From Parascedosporium putredinis (Eukaryota > Ascomycota > Sordariomycetes > Microascales > Microascaceae), in the NCBI GenBank assembly GCA_949357655.1, contig CASHTG010000018.1:1798001-1862000 (forward strand): 64,000 bases of DNA, in the 5' to 3' direction. Below, in pieces: positions 48,969-60,700 of this stretch; positions within the stretch are counted from its first letter, which is position 1; every line of letters begins with the position of its first letter. Under the pieces are notes generated by a model that searched no databases, was not told where the DNA came from, and was given only the letters and a program-made list of their open reading frames with translations. Position numbers and translations under genes: made by a program.

Positions 48969-51900
48969 GGGGAACACTTATTCGGGAAACACGTGTGTAA
49001 CTACGTGCAGACCAAGACCACAGTTCCGCAGGCCCACATGCGCGAGGTACCAAGTATCAACGGTGACCAAGGCGCAGACTATCAAGCAGGAAGGGGCCAC
49101 GGACAAGCAAGGCCGGAGATGCCAGCAAGATCTCGTTCTGTCTATCACTCGTCGAGGCTGGGGTGTAGGTGGGAAGGGGGCGAGGTGTGCGAGAGATGGA
49201 GCGAGTTCCCTGGCTGTCCCGGGGGTGTGCCGCACGTAGGACACGGGAAGTAACCCAATATGTGGAGAGAAGGCGTGCGATTGGGAGAGTGGGAGGGTGG
49301 TGCGTCCGCGAGAGGGTCGACTAATCACACGTGGTGCTGAGCTCTGTCGGTTCAGTCGTCGTTGGGCGGAGGACGTGACCTTGCGATATTACGGTAGACG
49401 ACGTGCAGGTATGCTGTGCTTCCAGGGAGTAGATGGCAATGAAGCATCCTTTGCCCGACTATCTCGTGACTGAGTGGTGATCTGCCCGATCTATGGCCTA
49501 TGCAGTTGGATTTCGTTCAGGGCACGCACTGGCCGTTCCGTTGAGCGGGGTGCGATTTCCTATCCAGATGTCGAGGCCAGAGAGTAGAGAGCGAGGGGCG
49601 AATCGGATGCAGCTACATGTAGGGTGCGGTGGCAGCGAGCGAGGAGCGGCGAGCGTGGGAGGGGGAGAAGGAGGCGCGATGTTCTAGAAGTCCAAGCGGT
49701 CGATCACCCGACAGGCGATGCCGATTGACCAATGGTAGCGAGCAATGCTGGCCTGGATGGAGATGACGTCTGGGTGTAAGCCGCACTTTTATCCATATTG
49801 CACCACCCTAGATTTCGCAGTCCCTGTACATGGGCGCTCGGCGAGGGCTTGCTAATAGGGGTAGGAGGGTTAGGGAAGCACTTATGGGTTAATCAATAAC
49901 ATAAGGAGGTGCGGTAGGAGAGTAGTGAGGGCGATTGAACTCTCTCACCGTCGGAGCTGGACATTCTTCTTTTTAGCGACGGCGGCGAACTTGGGATGAA
50001 AAGTCTTGCCTCGTCATCCATCGCGAGGTGGTGTGCAGTCAACATCAGTGTTCGCCCACACTGCGCGAGGATGGGAATGAAAGCTTGGTACATGTATTCT
50101 GCGGTGGTTTGAAATGTGGCGAAAAAACTACGAGATCCACAGATCGGAGAGACGGCTTTCGAGGGACGGAACCGCCACCCGGTCACTGCACCACTGGCTC
50201 TCTTCACCAGAGTCGCACTGGTTTACTTCTAGTCAGAGGTTTACAATGTGGAGAGCTTTTGCAGCGAGAAACCCTTCAAGATGTTGCCTAGCTCACGGAA
50301 TCATGGAGAGGAGTTCAGTTCGCACGGGCGTTTCTCCTCTCCCCAAGCGGAAAAGCAGGAATTTGGTGCAACGAGGGGTAGGATAGAGGAGGGGTTTGAC
50401 AAAGTGAAGGATTCTAACCCAGCCGTGCCTGGATCGATTCCCCACCATCAATCACTTTCGACGCCATCCCAAGCAATTAGAAGGGCAGTCCGGATTAGGA
50501 AGGTGGATTTAACATTATTCCAAGAATAGACTGTCCTGACACCCACGATCAGGGGCCAAGGTTGGTGGAGGGACACACGTTTGGTCGATGCAGGTCAAAG
50601 AAACAAGAGATGAAGGTGGACCGATCAGGTGGCCAGGTTACATGCGAAAGGGGGAAAGGGAGGGGGCAAGGCGGGAGGGAGAAAGGGGAGGGGATGCAAG
50701 CCACGATGTCTTGTCGTAAGTAGGGCTGAGGTGAGGTTGACGGGGTAGTGAAAAGAACAACAAATAGTGAAGAGGGATGCCGAACCTGCGAGACGGGATG
50801 CAGGTACCTGGCGACAAGGCACACGCAAAATGTGGGAGGGCGGAAACTTTTGGCCCCATGCGAGAGGGAGATGGAAGATGGAAGAGGAGACGAGTGGCAC
50901 ACCACCCTTCCCCTTTGCTTTACTTCCTTACACCGATTGGAAGTGCGAAGAGGGAAAAAGAAAGGTTGCATTACTACCTGTAGCGACTGAGCATCGTTCA
51001 TCTCAACCCGCCGTGGCCCACAGCCCATCTGACTGGGTTTCCTTTAGGACATCGCGCACCTGTTGGGCGAGCAAGCATTCGATGGTATATCCCGGTTTGT
51101 TTAGGAGGAAGCGGGGAACGCGATGATTACCCGACATTGGCCTCACTATCGGAGGCCCAGATGAAGCAAGACGGAGCAAGTTCAGAGGCCAATCGAATCG
51201 CCAAGCGAGCAAAACGTCGTCTATAGTGGAGCAACGTCGCATCGGAATGTGCCGGACAATAGCGCGCCACCAGATTTTGGTTGCTTGCTTTTGTCGTCTG
51301 AAGTCTTCTCCATATCAATCAGGATCGGATCGGGGACTTTTCTCCGATTTTTCTTATACTTTCTTGTTTTACTCACGTTTTATTCAATGAGCCTGATTCA
51401 TCATCGATCGTTGGGAGTGGTAGGTACATATATGGAGGGAAAGACAAGAGCAAAAGGGTGGCGGCACAAACATGGACGGCATGAGCATTAGACTGCGGGA
51501 TCCGGGGCTGAAGGAACAGCATAGTGTACTGCTGCACCGGTAAAACAGCGCCCACGCCGAAGGGGTTTCGCCCCAGGTGTTCTTGGTGCGCTTGTGAAAT
51601 GTACCACCTTGATGTACAGTTCTGGTCCCGTCCGCATCTGGCATGTGGTAGGGGACGTGCCGCTTGCACCTCAAAAGGACAGGGAAAAAAATAAAAAAAT
51701 AAAGACCATTAACACCCAGGAATGCATTTCTTAATGCTTTTGCAGTATCCATAGATCCAAATGCATCCGTGGGGTCCTGCGTAAATCTCCACGTATGCAC
51801 TCATTCCTACATGTACATGCGGCCAACTTGCCTTTGCATCTCTCGCGTCGCGATATTGGAATTCGCCATCTGACTCTGCGCTGTGACATGCAGTAACGGA

Positions 51901-54726
51901 CTTCCTCCGCGGCCAATTCCTTTGCGTAACGGCGCATGGAAGACGTGAAGGGGAGCTAGATTGCCACTTCAAGGCAGCGGGTGCCTGGAATGGTCATGTT
52001 CACGCTGGCTTGGGTGTCCGCCGCGAGGAAAACCCATCTATTCTCCGGTAGGCGTCCTGCTTCTTATTATTCCTCCTCGCTTAGGGTGAGTAAAATATAC
52101 CGGTAAAATGGACTTGTACGGCGTAGGGTCTCGTTCCTCCTTTGGCCTCCACCCGCGCTGATTCTCCACTTAACTTGACAGATCTCAGATCTCGTCCTTT
52201 TGCTGCTCGTCTATTTTGCTCGTCTCCGAATGTTTCCATCGTCGCCATCCTCCCACTACTATTGGCTCCGTACATGTATCAAAGGCTGATGAATGTGGCT
52301 TTGCTATTTGCTTTCAGTGTTGTTGAAGCAAGGTCAGAAGACTCGAGTACGGGGCATCTTATGCTGATATTGCACATATTCACATTCCATCTATCCATGT
52401 GGCACAACACCTCTGGCTGCCTCCATCTAATCATAAGCGGCATGCCGGCGGGTCCGACTCCTCACTCCATCGCCCAAGCCTTGCCCCGCCATACATTCTT
52501 CCAAGGAAGAGGATATGGCAGGAATAAGAAGAATATATATGACAATTTCGGTCTTCAGACCTCATCATAATAAGACAATGGAAATTGGAATGGCGGCATC
52601 GTGATGTATGCTTTGTTTCTCGATGACGATGACCTGTTCTCGTCGACCACGACAGCCCTCGGTAATGCACTCGACAAAAGCCAAGCGCGCAGCTGCCTAG
52701 ATGAAGGTCTGAGCAAACGTTGGATATCCTCACCTTTTGGCTTCTCGATGATATATGCACGAACTCGTATGCAGCCCCGCCCCCGGTTACCGGCATTCAT
52801 CAAGGAAAAGGATTGACGCACCTCGAGACTGCTCAAGGGCCCTGCGTATTCAACACGGCTAGATATCCATTTGCGTCCGCCGCAGCACGCTAGCCCGTCG
52901 CGCTCGCTCCATATCGGGTCCCGGAACTCGCCGAGGCCTTTCCTTTGGGTAGGTTAATTTTTGTTCATATAATCTATTGATTGGAAGGGGGCGGATTCGA
53001 GGGGGGGACATGCACATGTACACTTGTATACGCAGTCTTATTCGTCTCCCTTTTTCCTTCGCACCCCAGCCACTCGTGACTCCACACCTTTTAGCCCGTG
53101 CAGATAGATGCACGCTGGACGAGCAGAGTACGCGATTGCTGCTTCGCTTCTCCTGAGTCGCTGAGCCGCTTGCACGTGAATTGCTGCCAATATACATATA
53201 TCAAGAGATCAGCATTACCTGCAAGGCGGCCCAGGGAAGGAAGGTAAGAACTCGCGATGTTCAGGGGACCTTTGACAGGAGAACCGGGGGACGAGGTGTC
53301 GAGAGGCGAGAGGCGAGAGGTGAGGCAAACTGCCATTCTAATTATATACTTTTGCAGTCGTTTCTTCTCTTCAAGATTCCGAAGCGGTGAGACGTCCCTG
53401 TATCGATATTTGGCACATGTGGGAGGACGTAGTTGGCTCGCTTTCCGGTGTGTACATCTGCCCTGCACTTAGAATGTCATCCAGTCCAGTCCATACGAGC
53501 GATCTGGGGTTTGGGAGAATCTTGTTTCCTTGATCTTTTCTGTTTCTATTAGTCAATTCCAGCCTTAATTCTGAGGAAATAGAAGAATACTGACATCCAC
53601 AAATAGTAACTTTTCTTGCTTACCTACTGATAGAACCCTTCTTCCAACGAGAAGAGCGGAGCCTCTTTTTCCAGGGTCCAACCACGCTCATCTCCAGTCA
53701 AGACTTTTAGGTTTGAGGCGCGTGGAGGAAAGGCTAATCCAGTTCAGCATCTGAAAACATCCATACATAGATCCATTGATCCAGTATCCAGACCCACAAG
53801 CCCGACATACATCACGTCTTACGGTGTACGATGAATCATCATGGGGGAACTACGTCAACTTCTTGAATTCATTGCTTGGGCAGTAGTTGGATGATGGTAG
53901 TAGATTTTAGGGTACTCTAATCGATGGATGAACTCTGTTCGCGGTTTTCAAGATACTATATGTACTCTTGGATGCTACGATTGCCCAACGCTTTGCATAC
54001 TTACTTGCCCTCCGTATCCTATTCCTGACCTTGAATGTGGGCCTGCTTCAGATGAGCCTCAATGCTACTGTGCACATGTAAACTATCGATGTCGGGCAAG
54101 GACTAAAGACATGAGCCGCTCTTCTAAGAACTGGCTCCCTCAAACTGGGGCAGGGGTGACCGACCCCCGGCTGTTGCCATACACGGCCTCTGTTCCATAG
54201 CTCCAGTGGGGGATTGAGTCCCAATTCACAAACGTAGAGCTCAGTTAAGCAAAACCGTCACGTCTGTTATAATCTGTTAGAGTGCTGTTATCGTCCCACG
54301 TCTGGAGGACGCCCATGAGAGAGGTTCCACACTCGCCCACGGCGGCGTTCGTGAAGGGATAGACGAATAAGAGACTAGAGATGAGCTAGCCATTGCCCAT
54401 ATCCGCATCTTCAAGGGCCTCAGCCCATGTAAAAGTCCGGGGCTAGCGTCGTCGCGTCGCGAGTCGAAAGACGGATGCTTGTGAGGCCCGTTAACACATG
54501 CAAAATCCAATGGCTAGTGTCCAAAAACTCAAGCCTAACAGATGTAAATCCGTAGGAAGGACAAGGGAAAACAGGCACCTCGTTTTGCAAATGAGGAAAA
54601 CCTCGAACCACATGGTATAAAGATGTTTCCCCAGACATCGTAGGCATCATAGATTCTTCTCGTCTGCCTATCCCAATTCCATCTCACAACAACCCAAACC
54701 GCATCGTTAGAACATCATCTTCATCC

Positions 54727-56309
54727 ATGCAACACGCATCGTTCATCATGTCTGACGACTCCTCCTCGACTCTCGAGAGTCCGCAGAGCCTCTCCATTTA
54801 TTGGACACCGCCGGAGACCCAATCTCCAGCCATGCCATCCCAGGCCTCGCCCTTGGACGGCCACAGCAGCGTCCACGGCGGCGAGCCGGGACATCTCGAA
54901 GCAGGCGGCAGCCCCAACTCATTCAATCATCCTCGCAATCATCAGAGACCAGCGGGAACATCCGATCCTCGTCAGAGTACGAGCTCACTCCCGGTAGTAG
55001 TCCAGCCAGCTACGAAGAGACTCACGGCGTCGGCATCCAGAATATGTCCGAGGAGGTCCTCCTCGAGATCCTGGGCTATCTCGACGACGGCGACCTCCAC
55101 ATCGTTCACCAGGTCAGCCGCCGTTTCAAGCGACTAGCCAACGACAGAGTCTTTCGTACGTACCCGGACCGACAGCACTATCTCATCCCGCGATGGGACT
55201 ACTGGAACCTCAGCGAGGAAGCCCAGCGCACCGTCGCCCAGCTCCTCCGAAAGGACAAGTTCTGCGGCAACTGCGCCCTCACCCACCAGGACGGCCACTT
55301 TTCCGCTGCCAAGAAATGGCTCGGCACCCACCTCATGTGTTCCGACTGCAAGGTGTTCCACCCGCGTTTCCTCTTCAGCCCCGAGCAGCGCGCCGCGTCG
55401 TCGGCCAAGCGGATCTGCATCGGGCTCCAAGGCAAGATCAACGTGTGCCCCCACGAACACGTCTCGTGGGAGGACGTCGAAGAGGCCCGCTCCGGCCGCC
55501 ACGACCCGCCCGAGGGCCGGATGCCCGTGCACCTAACCCACCACTACCGCAAGGAATGCGACCAGTGCACCGACGACGCACCCTCCAGCCCGGGACCCTC
55601 CACCGGGCCTCCGCCGTCATACAGGAGTGGCAGGGCAAGATGGACGTCGAGATCCAGCAAGCGTTCCCCCTCTTTGACCTCCGCGCCACCGCCGGCGAAC
55701 TGACGCTTCCCCATTTCCAACGGTTCTGCCGCGCCTCGGTCAACCGCGAGACCTTTAGCGCGCTCGCCTGCCCTCACATGGGAAGCGTGGAAGGAACCAG
55801 GATGATGCACGCCTTCGACCCGCGGCGATGCAGCTGCTTCCGATGGCCCCTCGTACCCGACGCCACCCACCTCCACGATCCGGAGAAGCAAGGGGCCTTT
55901 ATCTGCCAGCACAAAATGTGCTGCGTCTGCGAGCAGAAGCTCCCCGCACCCGGCGGGCCGCCCGCCCCGGCCTTTTGGCCAACCAGAAAACCGCCCACGT
56001 CTCCGGCTGCGGGCAGTACTGCTGCTTTACGCATTACTGCTGGTCACGGAATCAGGAAACCGGACTCGTCTCCGTTACGGGGATGAAGATCTCGGCGGGC
56101 TTCGTGGCGCCCTACTCGAAAAATGGGTGCAGTCGCTGGATCCGCGGTCGTACGGCCTGACCGAGGACGAGGAGGCCAAGCACGTTACCTGGTGCCCGGA
56201 CCCGACGTGCGGCACCATGAAGAACTGGGGCGCACTGGCCCGCGCCTTCGACTTGTTTCTTTACGAAGAAAAGTTTTACCAGGATATTATTATGGTGGAT
56301 GACGAGTAG
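54727..56309 (+). CDS. F-box protein with Cys-rich fungal C-terminal region
   Basis: Probable substrate adaptor of an SCF ubiquitin ligase. The ATG at 54727 (MQHASFIMSDDSS; a second ATG at 54748) is followed by a Ser/Pro-rich region. The F-box reads NMSEEVLLEILGYLDDGDL with VSRRFKRLANDRVFRTY. Paired cysteines follow: FCGNCALTH, LMCSDCKVFHPRFLFS, RICIGLQGKINVCPHEHV, ECDQC, CSCFRW, MCCVCEQKL, CGQYCC and WCPDPTCG. The CxNC/CSDCK/RICIG pattern recurs in fungal F-box proteins and may bind zinc. Four one-base breaks are seen near 54913 (C run), 55585, 55960 and 56110; adding one base each gives one continuous frame of about 525 residues ending YQDIIMVDDE. No intron is needed. The substrate is unknown. 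Confidence 0.8.
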
Positions 56310-56671
56310 GGCGCATGTTCTGCTGTCTAGGGGGAAAGGGGGAGGGAGAGCGGTAGAATGGCTTGATATGAAGTCTATCGGAACAGATTGGAGGTGGACT
56401 AATACGATTGGATCCATCAATGACTACGTTCGCCAAAGACCCCCGGAGTGCCGCGCGGGCACGTGCTGTCCTCGACGGACGGGCGAAGTCGGGACGTCTT
56501 CACCAACGGGAAAGTCCAGCTGAGACCAGCACCCGAAACATCCCGCCCGACACCAACTTTAACCCAACATCAGCACGACTTGTCTAAAACTTGCAACGAC
56601 GAAAACGATATTGGAAATACTGTTCGAGGAATTTGGAAATATTAGGAAGAAAAAGAGTCCGCTACGAAATC
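56310..56671. other. Intergenic between F-box and small membrane protein genes
   Basis: About 360 bp between two genes on the same strand. It serves as 3' end of the first and promoter of the second. No other feature was seen. Confidence 0.5.
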
Positions 56672-57236
56672 ATGATGGCGACTCCGCAGAGGCTTGAGTT
56701 TGTTCGCCGTCTTCAGACTGTCATGGCGACTGGCTATTCTAGCATGGGCGCATGGTAAGTGACTGACCCCGGCACACTCGTTGGCTGTATCGCAATCCGT
56801 CTCTTTCTTTCACTTCATTCCCTTTTCGCATCTCAGTCATCGGACTACTCTTCCCTCGTCCTCTGTCTTCCCTACTAATCATCTTCCAGGTGCCTTATCC
56901 ATCCGACCTCCGTCATAGCCCTCAGCCTATCACCTGCCTACGCGGTCCAAAGCGCCACCACCGCCCTTCTCATGCGCTGCTTCGGCGCCCAAGCCATGAC
57001 GGCAGGCCTCCTTCTCGGGACGTCCTCGCTCGACGAGCGCGGCTTCACCTGTTTCGGCCTAGCCATGATCCCCTACCTCTTTTTCAACGCGTGGTACTTG
57101 GCAGGCCCGGGGAGGAGTCTTCACCAACTGGCTGTACATGGACCTCGTAGGCAACTTATTCTTCGGAGCGGGTTCGGCCTATTGCGCCAAATTATTGAGG
57201 GAGCAGCGAGAAATTGACACGGCGAAGTCTCGGTAA
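56672..57236 (+). CDS. Small multi-pass membrane protein, function unknown
   Basis: Two exons: 56672-56754 and 56890-57236, with an intron at 56755-56889 (GTAAGT, TTCCAG). The spliced protein of about 143 residues starts MMATPQRLEFVRRLQTVMAT. Hydrophobic stretches include SVIALSLSPAYAVQSA, MTAGLLLGTSS, FGLAMIPYLFFNAWYL and MDLVGNLFFGAGSAY, so three to four membrane segments are likely. One break near 57113 (GGGGAGG) shifts the frame from PGRSLHQL to VFTNWLYMDLVG; the end is then KLLREQREIDTAKSR with TAA at 57234-57236. I do not recognise a named family. The coherent hydrophobic pattern across the intron and the break supports a real gene. Confidence 0.7.
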
Positions 57237-57767
57237 CGGAACGACGAGGCGAAGGGAAGTGTTTTGCAGCACTATTCAGATTAGGAACTTGGGTTGACGC
57301 AATTCACAATTGTATCTTTATCTGGGCAGGAAACAGCCGCACTGTGAACCTTGGTGTTACATTGGTTTTCTTTTTCTTTTGAAGGGTTAGAAGGAGGGCG
57401 AGGAGTATCAATAGTGGACGGATGGATCGCTTTCACACCCGGTAGTGTTTGTTGGAGAAAACCCAAATCAGTTTATTGTAATATTAGTTTGTTACTTCAA
57501 TGTTCTGTATGAATACCCGCTGGGACCATTAGCTCTGAAGCCTGGCGGCGACCGGATTGTTCGAGTCTATCGTGCAGTGCGGTCTGAGGAAGCCTCGAGA
57601 AAGAAGCCACCGAAAATCAGGAGTCCTGGTATACAACGCAGCTTGAGCTAACGTAAACAGCCACGCACAAAGTGCCCGTCTAACACTGTGATGCCATCTT
57701 GGAGATCCACATGTGCCCATGTTCTCACACATCGTATCCCGAGACCGTATCCAAGCTAGCGTACAAG
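57237..57767. other. Convergent 3' region
   Basis: 530 bp between the stops of the small membrane protein (plus) and the NLR (minus). It contains T-rich and TTTCTTTTTC-like sequence on the plus strand. Nothing else was seen. Confidence 0.5.
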
Positions 57768-60700
57768 TCATCCAGACCCGGCGTTCTGGGAAGGCCAACC
57801 CGCCAAGGCAGCCACGACAGCGCGGGTGTCGGGATGGTCTGGGCCTAGCACGCGCTGGCGCGAGATAGCGCAAGCCTTCATGAGCTCGAGAGCTTCAGGT
57901 AGTCGCCCCTGAGACTTCCACGTATATGCCAGGTTAAGCATGTTGGAAAGTGTATCCGGGTGGTCTTCCCCAAACTTGACTTTGCGAATTTCCAAAGTCC
58001 GGAGCTCTAGCGCCTCCGCCTCAGCAAATCGACCCTGACCCCAATATATCGCACCTAAGCTCCCCATGCTATTGAGTGTGAAAGGATGGTCTTCGCCAAG
58101 CTTAGCTTCGAGGATCCCTAGTACGTATTCCGCCAACTCTTGGGCCTCTTTCCATCTTCCTTGCTCTTGATATATGGCTGCTACGCCGCCCATACCGTTT
58201 AGCGTAAACCAGTGATCTTCTCCAAACTCAGCCTTGCCTCCTTTGACCATTTGAAGCCCCAGCTGTTCGGCTTCATCCCATCTACTCTGGCTGTGGTATA
58301 TTGCCACCAGCTCGGACATACTGTAGAGCGTATACGGATGATCTTGGCCAAACTTCGCCTTGTAAATATCCATCACCTGTTGCGCCATGACTTCAGCCTC
58401 ATCCCATCTTCCTTGATCCCGGTATGTTATTGCCAACTTAGCAATGCTACTCAGTGTGTGAGGATGGTGTTCCCCAAATCTAGACTTGCGAATTTCGAGC
58501 ACCTGCACCTCTAGCTTCTCGGACTCCCCCATCGACCTTGCTTCCAGTACGTTTCTGCCAAATTGGCCATACTAGTAACTGTATCAAGGTGATCCGCACC
58601 ACATGTGGCTCTGCTCACCTCTAATACCCGAACCTCCAACTTCTCGGCCTCTTTCCATCTCCCTGGCTGCGGTATGTTTGCGCAAGGCAAGCCATGCTAT
58701 TCAGTGTGTCGTGGTGATATTCCCCCAATCTGGCTTTGTGATTTTCCATCACCTGCACCTCTAGCTCTTCGGCCATCGCCCAGCGACCCTGATTAGAATA
58801 TGTCCTCGCTAATCCAGCTATGCTGAGAAGTGTATGAGGATGGTTTTCTCCGAGCTTCGCTTTGCGAATCGCCACTAGTTGAAGATCTATCTTTTCCGCG
58901 TCCCCCATTTACCTAGATGCTGGTGTAGGATTGCCAAGTTGGTCATCATCTGAAGTGTGCTTTCATGTTCTAGCCCGAGGATTTCCTGTCGAAGCCTTGC
59001 GGCCTCCTTGGTACAATGTAAAGATTCCGTCCATTTCCCCTCATAATAGTAGAAGGCGCTGATGCAGTTGAGGAGATTGGCTTTTGCAGTAATACATTCT
59101 CGGATTTATCCCCTTCTGAATGTAATGCCTTGAGCGCATGGGGAAGATATGATGTGCATATCTCGCGATTCTCCATTGAACCCTCCGGATAATGAAGTGC
59201 CACTGATAAGAGTGCCTTTTCCGCAAATACGTCTGCTGCTTTCCTTTGTAATAGCCATCTTCTTGTCGCCAACTGAATCAATCGATGCATATCGAAACCA
59301 TGCCCTGTGTCCTGCGTGATGAAGGAGAATGCTCGGAGTAGTCCGAGCGCATCGGTCAACTGTTTTTCTGTTACTGCCTCTTCCCTTAGTTGCTGAGAAT
59401 ATGAGGCTAGGAACTCCTTGGGAATCGCCTGCCTATCAAAGAAACTCATCAGCGAGAGGAGATCTGCCGCGAGGATATTACGATGCCGGATTTGCTCGAA
59501 GGAGAGAATCCACGTCTCCGCCACCGCGCGCGGCGTCTCCTCGTCCCTCGCGTCGGTTTCAAACTCTTCGCTTAAACAATCAATCATGGTCTGGTCACAT
59601 TCTCCCAAGAGTGCCAAGTATTCGTCGACGGTTATGGACTTCTCCAGGATATAGGCCGCGGCCTGAACAAGGGCGAGGGGCAGACCCTCTAACCTGAGAA
59701 TAAGGCTTGGAAGGCTGTCCAGGTCAAAGTCGGCGCCTTCAAATTTTGTTTGGAGGAGTCGGGTTGCGTGTTCTATCTCCATCCCGCCGATCTCGGTTGG
59801 ATATTTGCCTTTTCGTAACCTCGAACCCGCTTCCTTGTTTCTCGTGGTGATCAAAATGGATCCATGGCAACATTCAGGCAGATACCGCCCAAGATTCCCG
59901 CCGTGGTTGGACTTTTCGCCCTCGTTCTCGCCCTCGCCTTCGCCCTCGCGCTCTGCGCTTCTGTTGGCAAAGAAGAGGTGCGTGTCGTCTGCGTTATCGA
60001 CCACCATGAACCAGTGACCGCACTCCTTCCTGCTCAACCACTCTTTCACCAGTTGGAGGAGATTCGCCTTCGGATCATCGTAGCCTGGGATCTGGCACCT
60101 CTTTGCAATCTCCGCGTATGATTGCTGAAACCGCTCAACGTTGCTAGCATGAACCCAAAATATCGATATCGCTGGGAGAGCTTCCTGTAGACGGTAGACG
60201 TATTCGAGGGCGATCTGGGTTTTGCTGCAGAGGCTTAGTCAATACATCCAGGATCTATGGATACATGTATGTTCAGGGACCACACGATGGGGTGTCTCTT
60301 ACCCTATGCCTCCGAGCCCGTGGATTGCGGCCCTTAGATGCCATTTCCCGCGTGTTTGATCCCGTTCATGGCCAAGCTGCTGTCGGAGCTGTTCCAGGAT
60401 TTCCGTCCGTCCGACAAAATCGGGGTTACGACTATACGGCACGAGGACTGTGCCTTTGAATTAGCATCGCCCCACAAAGGAAAAAAGGGGTTGACTTGCA
60501 TGGAACATCCGTTGGGATCTGGTTGGGTTCGACTGCTGGATCGTTGCCCCGTTGGACAACCGTGGAAGTTGCGATTCCCTTGGTCCATGCGCGTAGTTCT
60601 CCACAGATGGCCTGGAATCCCGTGTCATCGGAGCTGCTAAACCTCGCGATATCCATGTGGTTACTATGAATACCAATCTGAGGGTATCCTGGCAAGACGG

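Larger units (their letters stand above)
48376..54726. other. Gene-poor region of about 6.3 kb
   Basis: Starts with the DUF4360 promoter and leader, including a GATGAG tract (48474-48506), and a GGT tract at 48943-48968. Elsewhere, frames are short and overlapping (longest about 160 codons, 50549-51028 on minus) and Ser/Pro/Arg-rich. A GAGAGGCGAGAGGC repeat lies near 53300. I recognise no gene or RNA. Confidence 0.45.

Noticed and set aside
52142..52570. 142-codon plus-strand frame with hydrophobic stretches
   Set aside because: It begins at a TTG, has no recognisable domain, and lies in a region of many short overlapping frames.
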